From: Gemmataceae bacterium
GTDB taxonomy: Bacteria; Planctomycetota; Planctomycetia; Gemmatales; Gemmataceae
Length of the DNA stretch: 64,000 bases
Direction: 5' to 3'
NCBI GenBank assembly: GCA_022616435.1
Contig: JAKEET010000118.1
Span: 1-64,000 of the forward strand
Positions 17,910 through 27,203 of this stretch are shown here, one piece after another. The notes beneath the pieces were generated by a model. That model made no database searches and was not told where the DNA came from. It saw only the letters and a list, made by a program, of their open reading frames with translations. The position numbers and the translations under genes were made by a program. The first letter of the stretch is position 1. Each line of letters starts with the position of its first letter.

Positions 17910-18743
17910 TCAGCTTTTCGCAGACGCCGCGGCAGGCCCGGCGGGGTCCGCGCCCGTCTGCACGTAGGTCTGGTGCAATTCGACCGGCACTGAGACCTTT
18001 CGCATCCGCAGGTTCAGCAGCTCCACACCCAGCGAGAACGCCATCGCAAAGTAGACGTAGCCCTTGGGCAGGTGAACATGCAGCCCTTCGGCGACCAACG
18101 ATGTGCCAATCAGAATCAAGAATGACAGCGCCAGCATCTTCATCGTGGGATGGTGGTGGACGAAGTCCGCGATCGCGCCGGCGCAGAACAACATGACCAC
18201 CACTGCGATAATCACCGCCGCGATCATGATCGTCAGTCCGACCCATGCGGCATCGGGCCGTGTTTGCACCATGCCGACAGCGGTGATGACGGAATCGAGC
18301 GAGAACACGATGTCGATCAGCACGATTTGCACGATGGTCATGCCGAAGGACGACGGCGCCGGCGGCGCTCCGGTCGCCTCGTTGCCTTCGAGCTTGTCGT
18401 GAATTTCGTAGGTCGCCTTGCCGATCAAGAACAGGCCGCCGACGAGCATGATCAGATCGCGGCCGCTCACGCCGTAGACATCATCGGGATCGCTGGTCCA
18501 GAAGCGCGGGAAGGTGAACAGGTCGCCGGTCAGTCCGACAATCCAGCCCAGAGTCAGCAGCAGCGCGATGCGCATGATCATGGCGAGCGACAGGCCGATG
18601 CGGCGGGCGCTGGCTTGCTGATGCTGAGGGAGCTTGCCGGCCAGGATCGCCAGGAAGACGATGTTGTCGATGCCGAGCACGATCTCGAGGGCGGTCAAGG
18701 TCGCCAGCGCGACCATGTTGTCCACGGTGAACAGCAGTTCCAT
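17910..18743 (-). CDS. TerC family membrane protein
   Basis: A ggaggtg site precedes the ATG at 18743. The 277-residue protein has about seven membrane helices with two family motifs: LEIVLGIDNIVFLAIL near the start and IVLIDIVFSLDSVITAVG in the middle. The paired acidic residues in these helices are the putative metal-binding sites of TerC, linked to manganese export and tellurium resistance. The tail is short and Ala-rich. It appears monocistronic. Confidence 0.92.
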   Translation of the reverse strand: MELLFTVDNMVALATLTALEIVLGIDNIVFLAILAGKLPQHQQASARRIGLSLAMIMRIALLLTLGWIVGLTGDLFTFPRFWTSDPDDVYGVSGRDLIMLVGGLFLIGKATYEIHDKLEGNEATGAPPAPSSFGMTIVQIVLIDIVFSLDSVITAVGMVQTRPDAAWVGLTIMIAAVIIAVVVMLFCAGAIADFVHHHPTMKMLALSFLILIGTSLVAEGLHVHLPKGYVYFAMAFSLGVELLNLRMRKVSVPVELHQTYVQTGADPAGPAAASAKS

Positions 18744-18869
18744 TTGCGAGCACCTCCGAAACCCTTCTTCGCCGCTTGCGGCTTAGCGTTCACTGCAAAC
18801 GTCACGATGCTGGCGCATCGCAGCGAACGCCAAGCCCCAGCGGCAGCCACGAGTATTGGACCATACCTT

Positions 18870-19709
18870 CTAGTCCTTGGCAAATGCGACGAGCGCTTCG
18901 ACAAACTCGGCTTCCTTCTCGAACATCGGCAAATGTCCGCAGCCCTTGATGAGCTTCAGCTCCGCGTGCGGCAGGTGTTTCTTGTAGGCCTCGCCGTAGG
19001 CCGGCGGCACCAGGCGGTCGTCGTCGCCCCACAGGAGCAAGGTCGGGCACTGGACGCGCCGCAACCGCTCGGCCAGCTTCGGATCGTAGGGGCGCTCCCA
19101 GACGAGCCGGGCCAGCACGGTCATGGCTTGAAAGCCGCGGAGCATGGTTTGCTCGTCGACCTCTTTCTTGATGACCAGCGACGCCATGTAACCTTCGGGA
19201 TCGTGAAACAACAGGCGGCGCAACGCGTCGCGGTCCTGCATGACGCGGAACAAGTCGGGCAGCGGCCGGCCTTCGACCCACAGGCCGGGGGCGTCGGCGA
19301 TCCAGAGTTTCTTGACGCGCTCCGGCCAGCGCACGGCGAACTCGGCCGCGATCCAGCCGCCGAGGCTGACGCCGCCCAGGACGACTTCATCCAGGCCGAG
19401 CGCGTCGAGCAGCTCGACATAGTGGAATGCCATGTCTTCGACGGCATCGATCCGGTCGAAGCCGCCCGAGCCGCCGAAGCCGGGATGCGTTGGGACGATC
19501 ACGCGAAACTTCTTGGCGAGACTCTGGAAGAACGGCAGCCACATGAACCCTTCGCCGAGGGTGCTGTGCAGATAGACGAAGGGCGGACCGTCGCCGGCGT
19601 GCATGAGGACCGTGGGCCGGCCGTGCAGGTCGATGGTCTCGGGCTGCCCGCCGCTCTTGGCGAGCAGCACGCGGGCGCCGAACTTCAGTTTTTTGAGGAT
19701 GTCGAGCAT
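18870..19709 (-). CDS. Alpha/beta hydrolase
   Basis: The 279-residue protein has the alpha/beta-hydrolase core: an oxyanion region (FVYLHSTLGEGFMWLPF), the nucleophile elbow GVSLGGWIAAEF, the acid in LLWGDDDRLVPP and the catalytic histidine in KGCGHLPMFE. No signal peptide is seen. It is the last gene of an apparent operon with gap and a luciferase-like monooxygenase, 57 bases downstream of the latter. The substrate is unknown. Confidence 0.88.
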   Translation of the reverse strand: MLDILKKLKFGARVLLAKSGGQPETIDLHGRPTVLMHAGDGPPFVYLHSTLGEGFMWLPFFQSLAKKFRVIVPTHPGFGGSGGFDRIDAVEDMAFHYVELLDALGLDEVVLGGVSLGGWIAAEFAVRWPERVKKLWIADAPGLWVEGRPLPDLFRVMQDRDALRRLLFHDPEGYMASLVIKKEVDEQTMLRGFQAMTVLARLVWERPYDPKLAERLRRVQCPTLLLWGDDDRLVPPAYGEAYKKHLPHAELKLIKGCGHLPMFEKEAEFVEALVAFAKD

Positions 19710-19766
19710 GGCTGCTATCCAAGGTTGCGCGGCGCGAGCGCGAAACAGTAAACAGACTTCCGAAGT

Positions 19767-20903
19767 TCAACCCGCGCCGCGCGTGTGCGGCATCACCTCG
19801 CGCGCGAACAGCTCCATGCTCTTGCGCGCCAGTTCATGCGGCATCGTCCCCGTCTGACAGCCGGTCAGGACCACGCCGCAGCCGAGCTCCTTCTGGTAGT
19901 GTTCGAGCTTTTGCCGCACGGTCGCGGGGCTGCCGACGATCGCGAACACACCCTTCTCGACGTCGTCCCAGCTCTTTTGCGAGTACAAGAATAGCGACTG
20001 GTTTTTCAGGATCGCCAACGCCGATTGCGGCGACGTGTAGCCCGGCGGCGCCAGGCGGATGTTCTTCATCAGGTTCTTGACGAAGTACCAGAACGGCTGT
20101 TCGAATTCCGCGCGGGCCTGCTTGTCGGTCTCGGCGACGTAGATCGGCACGCCCCAACCCATCTGTTCGGGACTGGCGGTGTAGCCGGCCGCGGCGCAGG
20201 CGTCGCGAAACTGCTGGAACACCCGGCGAAACACGTCGATGTGAAAGTACGGCACTCCCATGTACGCGAAGCGGCGCTGGGCCACGAACTCGATCGTCTC
20301 CTTGCTGCCGACGCCGGGAATCCAGATCGGCGGGTGCGGCTGCTGCAACGGCCGCGGCCACGGATTGACGTAGCGGAAGTAGTAGTGCTTCGAATTCCAC
20401 TCGAACGGCCCCGGCACGGTCCAGGCCTTGAGGATCAGGTCGAGCGCCTCCCGGAACTTCTCGCGGGCAAAGGTCGGATTGACGCCGTACGCGAAGTACT
20501 CCGGCCCGCCGCCGATGACCATGCCGGCGATCAGCCGGCCGCCCGACATGACGTCGAGCATGGCGAACTCCTCGGCGACGCGCAGCGGCGGGTTGTACAA
20601 GGGGAGGGCGTTGCCGACGACGGCGATCTTCACGCGCCGGGTCCGCTGCGTCAACGCCCCGGCGATCACGTTGGGCGACGGCATCAGGCCGTAGGCGTTT
20701 TGATGGTGCTCGTTGACGCAGATGCCGTCGAAGCCGAGCTCATCGGCCAAGGCGAGCGTGTTGATGTATTCGCGGTAGAGCTCGTGGCCCTTGACGGGGT
20801 CGTAGAGCGAGTTCGGCAGCCACACCCAGGCAGAGTCGTACTTGGCGTCGAAGTCGTCGGGCAAGTACGGCCACGACATGAGGTGGAAGAAGAAGTATTT
20901 CAT
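19767..20903 (-). CDS. Luciferase-like (LLM) flavin oxidoreductase
   Basis: The ATG at 20903 was chosen because the protein then begins with the family strand MKYFFFHLMSWPYLPDDF. The 378-residue TIM-barrel protein shows GFDGICVNEHHQNAYG, VKIAVVGNALPLYNPPLRVA and GRLIAGMVIGGGPEYFAYG, all typical of the bacterial luciferase family that uses FMN or F420. The gene starts five bases after gap ends and is followed by a hydrolase, which suggests a shared oxidation-hydrolysis route for an unknown compound. Confidence 0.88.
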   Translation of the reverse strand: MKYFFFHLMSWPYLPDDFDAKYDSAWVWLPNSLYDPVKGHELYREYINTLALADELGFDGICVNEHHQNAYGLMPSPNVIAGALTQRTRRVKIAVVGNALPLYNPPLRVAEEFAMLDVMSGGRLIAGMVIGGGPEYFAYGVNPTFAREKFREALDLILKAWTVPGPFEWNSKHYYFRYVNPWPRPLQQPHPPIWIPGVGSKETIEFVAQRRFAYMGVPYFHIDVFRRVFQQFRDACAAAGYTASPEQMGWGVPIYVAETDKQARAEFEQPFWYFVKNLMKNIRLAPPGYTSPQSALAILKNQSLFLYSQKSWDDVEKGVFAIVGSPATVRQKLEHYQKELGCGVVLTGCQTGTMPHELARKSMELFAREVMPHTRGAG

Positions 20904-20908
20904 GGCTG

Positions 20909-21922
20909 CTACAGCTTGCTCGCGATCAGCGCCGCCAGGTCGCCCAGCCGGCAAGCGTAGCCCCATTCGTTGTCGTACCAGGCTACCACCTTGGCGAGGT
21001 TGCCGACGACGAGTGTGTCGGGGGCGCTGAAGACCGAAGAATAGGTGGTGCCGCGCAGGTCGGTCGAGACCAGCGGCTCATCGGTGACGCCGAGAATCCC
21101 CTTCATCGGGCCGCTGCCGGCGTTCTTGAGCATGGCCTCGCGGATCGATTCCTTGGTGGCGGGCTTGTTGAGGATGACCGTGAAATCGACCACCGATACG
21201 GTCGTCGTCGGCACGCGGAACGCCATGCCGCCGAACTTGCCTTCCAGGCCGTCGATGACCTTGTAGACCGCCCTGGCGGCCCCGGTCTCGCTCGGGACGA
21301 TGTTCTGGGCGGCGGCGCGGGCGTCGCGCAGGTCCTTGGCGCCCAGGTCCTGCAGCTTTTGCGAGTTCGTGTAAGCGTGGACCGTGGTCAACAGCCCCTT
21401 GTCGATGCCGAACTCGTCCTTGAGCACCTTCACCACCGGCGCCAGACCGTTGGTCGTGCACGATGCGTTGGACACGATGTGATGCTTGGCAGGGTTGTAC
21501 AGCTCGCCGTTGCAGCCCAGGACAATGGTGATGTCTTCGTTCTTGGCGGGGGCCGAGATGATCACCTTCTTGGCCTTGCCGCCGTCGATGTGGGCGCGGG
21601 CCTTGGTGGCGTCGGTGAACAGCCCGGTGCACTCGATGACGATGCTCACGCCCAGGTCGGCCCACCGGATCGCCGCCGGGTCCCGTTCGGCGCTAACCTT
21701 GATCGTCTTGCCGTCCACGACGATCTGTCCGTCCCTGGCCTCGACCGTGCCGTCGTAGGGACCGTAGGTCGAATCATATTTGAGCAGATGCGCGTTGGTC
21801 GGCGCGTCGAACAGATCGTTGACGGCGACGACTTCGACGGCTTGTGCGTTGCGGGCCTTGATCGTGCGGAACACGAGCCGGCCGATGCGTCCAAAACCAT
21901 TGATGCCAATCTTCACGGCCAT
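20909..21922 (-). CDS. gap: Glyceraldehyde-3-phosphate dehydrogenase, type I
   Basis: A strong ribosome site (gaaggaggtctcccc) precedes the ATG at 21922. The 337-residue enzyme starts MAVKIGINGFGRIGRLVFR with the NAD-binding glycine pattern. The catalytic cysteine is in SNASCTTNGLAPV and the substrate site in SETGAARAVYKVI. It converts glyceraldehyde 3-phosphate to 1,3-bisphosphoglycerate in central glycolysis. It heads the operon with the luciferase-like protein and the hydrolase, an unusual partnership. Confidence 0.96.
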   Translation of the reverse strand: MAVKIGINGFGRIGRLVFRTIKARNAQAVEVVAVNDLFDAPTNAHLLKYDSTYGPYDGTVEARDGQIVVDGKTIKVSAERDPAAIRWADLGVSIVIECTGLFTDATKARAHIDGGKAKKVIISAPAKNEDITIVLGCNGELYNPAKHHIVSNASCTTNGLAPVVKVLKDEFGIDKGLLTTVHAYTNSQKLQDLGAKDLRDARAAAQNIVPSETGAARAVYKVIDGLEGKFGGMAFRVPTTTVSVVDFTVILNKPATKESIREAMLKNAGSGPMKGILGVTDEPLVSTDLRGTTYSSVFSAPDTLVVGNLAKVVAWYDNEWGYACRLGDLAALIASKL

Positions 21923-22352
21923 GGGGAGACCTCCTTCGCCAACAGGTCCGCGGGCCAGCAGGTTTGACGAGCCAAGCCGCACCTGCACCGCACGACTCGC
22001 GGCCCTCGCCCAGACTACGTTAGGGATTTGGGGGTTCCGCGTCTGCGGGCGCAAGATTGGCACGTAGCTCATCGAGTTTTCATGAGTAGTGACGTTAAGA
22101 TGACATTGGTTCGCGGGACATGTGGCAAGCAGCCTTTGGATTCCGAACGGATTTCGCAACAAACCGGGGAAAAATGGACTGCGCGGCCGGAACTTTCGCG
22201 AGGGACCGTGGTCTAATCTCCTAATATCCCGCCTTCCGCGCCGGCGTTCTTCGCGAGCGCCGACTGCGTCGCGACTGCGGCTCGCAGGAGCGGTGTCCGG
22301 AACACCGCCTCTCCACGCTCTTGGATAACAGAAGTCTCGTACGGGGTGCGCC
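21923..22352. other. Intergenic region upstream of gap
   Basis: The 430 bases separate gap from the rightward small secreted protein. No coding frame of quality was found. A palindromic hairpin lies at 22290-22308. The stretch near gap, around 22020-22200, is somewhat lower in GC and is the likely promoter zone. Confidence 0.5.
22290..22308. repeat. Hairpin gcggtgt/acaccgc
   Basis: A seven-base stem gcggtgt with loop ccgga and acaccgc stands 45 bases before the start of the small secreted protein. The composition matches short palindromic elements seen elsewhere in the window. No T tract follows, so a terminator role is doubtful. Confidence 0.5.
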
Positions 22353-22793
22353 ATGAAATCGCTGTCGGGCGGAGTGTTGCTGTTGGCATGTCTCGGTTTG
22401 ACCGCGATCTTGTTCGCGCAGCCCGGACCAGTGCAAGACTCCGCCGAACGCCGTGCGGCCAGTGAGCAGCGCCAGGCCGAGCGCTACGAGATCAACCGCG
22501 CCCGCCGCGATGCGTTCGCCCAGTTTGCCGAGGACGTGTGCCGGGACATCGAGTCCGGCAAGCTGCGTCTGGCGGAAGCGAGCCAGCGCGTCTTGAACTA
22601 CTCCAAACTGTTCTATCCGGAGTACCTGGCGAACTTGCCGCTGGCGGAACGCGGCGCCACCGACCGGGAGCGCATCGCCCGCAATTTCCTGCGCCATTTC
22701 ACGAACGTTGCCCGCACACGTCCGGAACAGGCCAATCCGGCCCTGATTTCTCGACTGGAAGGGGAGCTGACGGCGCTGATGGAAGGACAGTGA
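22353..22793 (+). CDS. Secreted small helical protein, unknown
   Basis: The 146-residue product begins with a signal peptide (MKSLSGGVLLLACLGLTAIL) and continues with charged helices rich in Arg, Glu and Ala (RRAASEQRQAERYEINRARR). No domain was recognised. The helical content resembles periplasmic chaperone-like or metal-responsive small proteins, but nothing specific supports that. It stands alone between gap and a pseudopilin gene on the opposite strand. Confidence 0.65.
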   Translation: MKSLSGGVLLLACLGLTAILFAQPGPVQDSAERRAASEQRQAERYEINRARRDAFAQFAEDVCRDIESGKLRLAEASQRVLNYSKLFYPEYLANLPLAERGATDRERIARNFLRHFTNVARTRPEQANPALISRLEGELTALMEGQ

Positions 22794-22891
22794 GCAGTGA
22801 CGGCACGGTCACCCTGTGACGTTCTCACCGCCGGGCGCCGTATGACGTGGCGCGCGGCTCGACGCGATTCGAGATGTATCACTTCTGTAGT

Positions 22892-23749
22892 CTACCAGTC
22901 GTTGCCGAGCACTTCGCCACCGGCTGGCGTCACCGCGGACCAAAACGTGAACTCGGAAACCGAGGCGGCGGTGGTACGAACACTGCCGTCGAACAGCGCC
23001 GTGAGCATGCCCCCGGAATGAGGCGTTTGCGGTATTTTCGGGTCGCAGTCCGCAGGCCTGGGTTGAACTTGGAACGTCAAACCGGCCACAGACGCTCTCG
23101 TGGTTGTCCCAACGGTTACGGGAATGACGTCGCCAAAACGCCCATCCGCGAACGTCGCCGCCCGGTTGACTTGGTTGAGATTCGGGAAGACAAAATCAGT
23201 CGAATGGACAAACCAACTGAACAAGGCTCCTTGACAACGACCGGAGTAGTGCTCGGAAAAAGCAATGGTGTTCGACATGCCGTCCGCAATTCGGTTTACG
23301 CTCGAGATTCCAGTGAACACCGCGGCATTGGCTCCATAGCTAGTCCTGGCTTTCCCTTGATTGGTGATGGTGGGATCGGCGGGGCTCAAGTAGACGAGGA
23401 TGGTGAATTGATCGCCGATCTTGTTTGGCCCGTACAGTGCCTGGTATGCTCTTGAGATACTCCCCTGTTCCAGATGGGGCATCAGGGCCATATGCACTGA
23501 GCGCTCGGTATCCAGACCCCACCACCACAAGCCGGTGCAATCGGGGAGCTTTCCCTTGTGCAGCTCCGTAAAACTGTGCAAAGCCAGCCCCATCTGCTTG
23601 AGGTTGTTCGCACTTTGCATCCGAATCGCCGCCTCGCGCACTTTCTGAACGGCTGGGAGCAGCAGTGCTAGCAGGACGGCGATAATCGCAACCACGACGA
23701 TTAATTCAACCAGGGTAAGCCCCGACCGGCTTGTCTTGTGAACTTGCAT
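22892..23749 (-). CDS. DUF1559 type II pseudopilin-like protein
   Basis: The start is the ATG near 23749, preceded by ggaggattcc. The product (285 residues) has the prepilin cleavage and N-methylation segment [20 protein letters not shown] followed by [12 protein letters not shown]. The DUF1559 body contains [20 protein letters not shown] and ends with [20 protein letters not shown]. This family is hugely expanded in planctomycetes and is thought to be processed by a prepilin peptidase and placed on the surface. A small secreted protein gene lies just upstream in the same direction. Confidence 0.92.
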   Translation of the reverse strand: MQVHKTSRSGLTLVELIVVVAIIAVLLALLLPAVQKVREAAIRMQSANNLKQMGLALHSFTELHKGKLPDCTGLWWWGLDTERSVHMALMPHLEQGSISRAYQALYGPNKIGDQFTILVYLSPADPTITNQGKARTSYGANAAVFTGISSVNRIADGMSNTIAFSEHYSGRCQGALFSWFVHSTDFVFPNLNQVNRAATFADGRFGDVIPVTVGTTTRASVAGLTFQVQPRPADCDPKIPQTPHSGGMLTALFDGSVRTTAASVSEFTFWSAVTPAGGEVLGNDW

Positions 23750-23789
23750 CGGAATCCTCCCCAGGACAAGTCCTTCCTTGTTTACGGCA

Positions 23790-24194
23790 TTACGGCAGCG
23801 TGAACTCCTTGTTTGGCTGTACCACAACGGTGTCAGTCGCATTGGTATGAATCGTAGCTATCGCCCATGCTTTCCAGTTGGGATCAGCGGTCTGGTCGAC
23901 GGTCGACACCGCGCTCCAGCTGCCGTCCGCGGTCAATGTTGGCGGAATCACGTAAACCTGACTGACAACAGCGGACTTCCCCGTCTGCTCAATCTTGAAC
24001 GTTACCATATCCCACTTTTCGTATCCGCCGCCCCTGTCGGTCATTTTCTTGAACGTGCCGGAATACTCAACCTTCCACTTCATCATGCCGATGCTCGTCT
24101 TCTTGAGGTTATCGATCGTCACATCAAACTCCGCTCGCGCGACACCGCTTCCTAGTGAACCCAGCAGGAACAAGACCGCGAAGAATCGGATCAT
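23790..24194 (-). CDS. Small secreted protein, unknown
   Basis: The ATG at 24194 is preceded by ggaggtgtgcg and starts a signal peptide ([20 protein letters not shown]). The mature part of about 112 residues is beta-rich ([20 protein letters not shown]) with no cysteine pair and no known domain. It lies 40 bases upstream of the pseudopilin gene on the same strand, so the two are probably co-transcribed. A run of nine C lies near 24270 in its upstream region. Confidence 0.68.
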   Translation of the reverse strand: MIRFFAVLFLLGSLGSGVARAEFDVTIDNLKKTSIGMMKWKVEYSGTFKKMTDRGGGYEKWDMVTFKIEQTGKSAVVSQVYVIPPTLTADGSWSAVSTVDQTADPNWKAWAIATIHTNATDTVVVQPNKEFTLP

Positions 24195-24311
24195 CGCACA
24201 CCTCCATTGGACGATGCAAGTCAAGTTGTCAAAACTTCCGGCGCTTGGTCCGAAAGCTGAAATCTCTCCCCCCCCCGGGAAAATGAAATGATCCGGCCGA
24301 CGGCTGGATGT

Positions 24312-25517
24312 CTATCCTGTCACATCATCACGGCGCAATTGCTGCAAGGTCTTCTGGTCGATCCCCAAAACCCGTGTCAGCACGGCGGCGGTGTCTTGCC
24401 CCAGGCGCGGCGCGATTGTCGGCGCCGGCAAGGCGGCCCCCGTCAGATGCACCGGCGAGCCGATCAAGTCGACCGGCCGGCCCGCCGCATCACGAACCGT
24501 GACGCGCAGGCCGCGCACTGGCGCCTGCTCGCTGGCGAACAGCTGCGCGTAGTTCCACACCGGCGCGTTGGGGATGTCGGCCCGGTCGAGCAGCTCGCGC
24601 CAGGCGGCCGCGCTCCGGGTTCGGAACAAGCCTTCGAGCAGCGGTATCAGTTCGTGGCGGTTCTGGACGCGCAGCGTGTTCGTCGTGAAGCGCGGATCGG
24701 CGCTCCAGTCGGGGCGCTCGACGGCCTGGCAGAAGCGTTGCCACTGACTGTCGTTGCCGACCGCCAGGATCAGCCAATCGTCCTGGGTGGCAAAGGCTTG
24801 ATAGGGAACGATCTGCAGATGGGCGTTGCCCTGGCGCGGCGGCACGGCGCCGCTGGTGAGATAGGCCTGGGCCATGTTGACCTGCGAAGCCACGGCGCAA
24901 TCCAGCAGGGCAAGGTCAATGGCGTAACCGTGCCCCGATGTTTTCCGGGCGTGCAGGCAGGCGAGCACGGCCGTGGCGGCGTAGAAGCCCGTGAGGATGT
25001 CCGTGATGGCCACGCCGACCTTCGACGGCGGCCCGTCCACCGGGCCGGTGATGCTCATCAGGCCGCTGAGGCCCTGGATCGCGAAATCGTAGCCGGGCAC
25101 GTCGCTGAGCGGACCGGTGCGACCGTAGCCGGAGATCGAGCAGATAATGAGCCGCGGGTTGTGGGCCAAAAGCTTTTCCGGGCTGAGACCGAGCTTGTCG
25201 GCGCTGGCCGAGCGGAAATTCTCCAGGAGGATGTCGCTCTTGGCGGCCAGTCGATAGAAGACATCGAGTCCGGCCGGCTTGCTCAGGTCCAGCGCCACGC
25301 TCTGCTTGTTGCGGTTGCACGACAGGAAGTACGCGCTCAGCTCGCCGGCGAAGGGCGGGCCCCAGCCGCGGGTGTCGTCGCCGGTTCCCGGCCGTTCGAC
25401 CTTGATCACCTCCGCTCCGAGGTCGCCGAGCAGTTGCCCACAGAACGGGCCCGCCAGCACGCGCGAACAGTCGAGCACGCGAACGTCGTGCAACGGCCCC
25501 TGCGGATCGGTGATCAT
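24312..25517 (-). CDS. CaiB/BaiF family CoA transferase (class III)
   Basis: The 401-residue enzyme carries the class III CoA-transferase landmarks: VRVLDCSRVLAGPFCGQLLG at the start, GAEVIKVERPGTGDDTRGW, and PGYDFAIQGLSGLMSITG, which holds the catalytic aspartate. The family moves CoA between carboxylic acids such as formate/oxalate or carnitine. The substrate cannot be assigned from sequence. The gene stands alone, divergent from the small protein at 25584. Confidence 0.92.
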   Translation of the reverse strand: MITDPQGPLHDVRVLDCSRVLAGPFCGQLLGDLGAEVIKVERPGTGDDTRGWGPPFAGELSAYFLSCNRNKQSVALDLSKPAGLDVFYRLAAKSDILLENFRSASADKLGLSPEKLLAHNPRLIICSISGYGRTGPLSDVPGYDFAIQGLSGLMSITGPVDGPPSKVGVAITDILTGFYAATAVLACLHARKTSGHGYAIDLALLDCAVASQVNMAQAYLTSGAVPPRQGNAHLQIVPYQAFATQDDWLILAVGNDSQWQRFCQAVERPDWSADPRFTTNTLRVQNRHELIPLLEGLFRTRSAAAWRELLDRADIPNAPVWNYAQLFASEQAPVRGLRVTVRDAAGRPVDLIGSPVHLTGAALPAPTIAPRLGQDTAAVLTRVLGIDQKTLQQLRRDDVTG

Positions 25518-25583
25518 GCCGGTCCTTTCTGGAATCCACGCCGCGAAACGGTTATGCTCATTTTAGGTCGGGAGTGAACCACG

Positions 25584-26150
25584 GTGGCGATTCACAACAC
25601 GTACGAAGAGCTGGCCGAGGTTTGCGATCGGCAGCAGGAAGCGCGGCAGCGCGACATCTTCCTGGTGCTGGCCGCTGACGCCGCGTTCCGCTCCGGGCGC
25701 CGGGACGAGGCCGAACGGCTGCGCCGGCGGCTGCTGGCGCTGAGCCCGCACAGTTTGTTCCGGCCGTATGACTCGTTTGCCGAGGCGCTGCAATCGGGCG
25801 ACATCCTGGACTATCTCGCGGACTTGCGACGACTGTTTCCACCCGAGCAGGCGACCAAGCTGCTGCACGGCAACGGCAAGAACGGCGCGGCAACGTCTCC
25901 GGTCTATCGCTTTCAAGATGAGAATAAGGCGCGGGCCGCCGCGGTGCCGCTGCCGCCGCCGACCACGCCGCGCCGCGACCAATCCACAAGTCCCTACGAG
26001 CGCTTCGAAGTGCCGCTGCCGGGCCGCGCCGGCGATGCCTGGGGTTTCGACGCCTGGGGACGCTGGCTGGCCATCCTCCTGTACTTCCTGGCGTTCGCCG
26101 GCGCGGTCAGCCTGACGGCGTACGTGCTGCTGCGGCCGTTCATCTGGTGA
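25584..26150 (+). CDS. Tail-anchored protein of unknown function
   Basis: The GTG at 25584 follows gggag. The 188-residue product has a helical head (NTYEELAEVCDRQQEARQRD), a Pro-rich middle and a C-terminal membrane helix (RWLAILLYFLAFAGAVSLTA) ending near the last residue. This fits a cytoplasmic domain anchored by its tail. No known domain was recognised. The phosphotransferase gene starts 18 bases later, so the two are likely co-transcribed. Confidence 0.65.
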   Translation: MAIHNTYEELAEVCDRQQEARQRDIFLVLAADAAFRSGRRDEAERLRRRLLALSPHSLFRPYDSFAEALQSGDILDYLADLRRLFPPEQATKLLHGNGKNGAATSPVYRFQDENKARAAAVPLPPPTTPRRDQSTSPYERFEVPLPGRAGDAWGFDAWGRWLAILLYFLAFAGAVSLTAYVLLRPFIW

Positions 26151-26168
26151 CGTGAGATTCTCGCGGCC

Positions 26169-27203
26169 ATGCTTGCACTTGCCGACGCACCTCCCGAGGT
26201 TCTGGGGCGCTATCCGGCGCTCGACGGCTGCGCCGCTCAATTCCTGGGCAATCGCGGCGGCTTCTCCGGGGCGCGGTTGTGGCGCGTGGAGTCGGCCGCC
26301 GGAGCGTTCTGCCTCAAGGCCTGGCCCACGAACGATCACTCCGTGGTCAGCCTGGCCTGGATTCACGAGCTGCTGGACCGGGCGCGGCGGCATGGCGTTG
26401 ATTTCGTGACGTCGGTGTTGCCGACGAGCACAGGCGTCAGCGCCGTCGAGCATGGCGGCCGGGTCTGGGACGTCTCGAGCTGGCTTCCCGGTGATGCCAA
26501 CTTCCATGAACATTCGCGGCCGGCGCGGCTGAACGCCGCGACGGCCGCGCTGGCGCGCTTGCACGGCGCCTGGCAAGACCTGGCGCCGCGGACCGGACCG
26601 TGTCCCGCCGTGCGCCGGCGGCTGGAAACGCTGCGCGGTTGGCGCGCGCTGGTCGCGGCTGGGTGGCGGCCGGCCATCGCGGCCGACGATCCCGCGCGTC
26701 CCATGGCCGAACAGGCCTGGCGATTGTTGCCCGATCGGGCGCCGGAAATCGAGAGGTCCCTCGAACCGTGGCGCGACGTCCGGTTGCGGCTGCATCCATG
26801 CTGGTGCGATCCGTGGCATGACCACGTGCTCTTCAGCGGCGACCGCGTCTCCGGCTTGATTGACTACGGCAGCGTCAAGGAGGATCACGCCGCCGTCGAT
26901 CTGGCCCGCCTGCTCGGCAGCCTGGCGGGCGACGACTACGCCGCCTGGGACAGCGCGTTCGCGGCCTACCGGACTGTCCGGCCGCTCACGGAGCAGGAAC
27001 AGGCGCTGGTCGCCGTGCTGGAACGGGCGGGGGTGATCACCGCGGTCGTGACCTGGCTGCGCTGGCTGTACCACGAGCGGCGCGACTTCGAAAACCGCGC
27101 CACGATCGCATTTCGCTTGCAAAGCCTGGTGACGCGCCTCGATAATCAATCCGCGAACCATTACCGGTTGCGCCTTGCGGGAAACTCCACATGTCGAACC
27201 TGA
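26169..27203 (+). CDS. Phosphotransferase (APH/choline kinase fold)
   Basis: The 344-residue protein matches the aminoglycoside-phosphotransferase fold: an ATP-site strand with lysine (GAFCLKAWP), a catalytic-loop analogue LRLHPCWCDPWHDHVLF and the metal-binding SGLIDYGSVKEDHAAVDLAR. The usual HGDxxxxN loop is modified to CDPWHDH, keeping Asp and His. Such enzymes phosphorylate small hydroxyl substrates; the target is unknown. It overlaps the next gene by 13 bases. Confidence 0.82.
   Translation: MLALADAPPEVLGRYPALDGCAAQFLGNRGGFSGARLWRVESAAGAFCLKAWPTNDHSVVSLAWIHELLDRARRHGVDFVTSVLPTSTGVSAVEHGGRVWDVSSWLPGDANFHEHSRPARLNAATAALARLHGAWQDLAPRTGPCPAVRRRLETLRGWRALVAAGWRPAIAADDPARPMAEQAWRLLPDRAPEIERSLEPWRDVRLRLHPCWCDPWHDHVLFSGDRVSGLIDYGSVKEDHAAVDLARLLGSLAGDDYAAWDSAFAAYRTVRPLTEQEQALVAVLERAGVITAVVTWLRWLYHERRDFENRATIAFRLQSLVTRLDNQSANHYRLRLAGNSTCRT

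Noticed and set aside
24268-24277. Poly-C tract as a phase-variation switch for the small secreted protein
   Set aside because: The run lies about 75 bases before the start and outside the coding frame. One sequence cannot show length variation.
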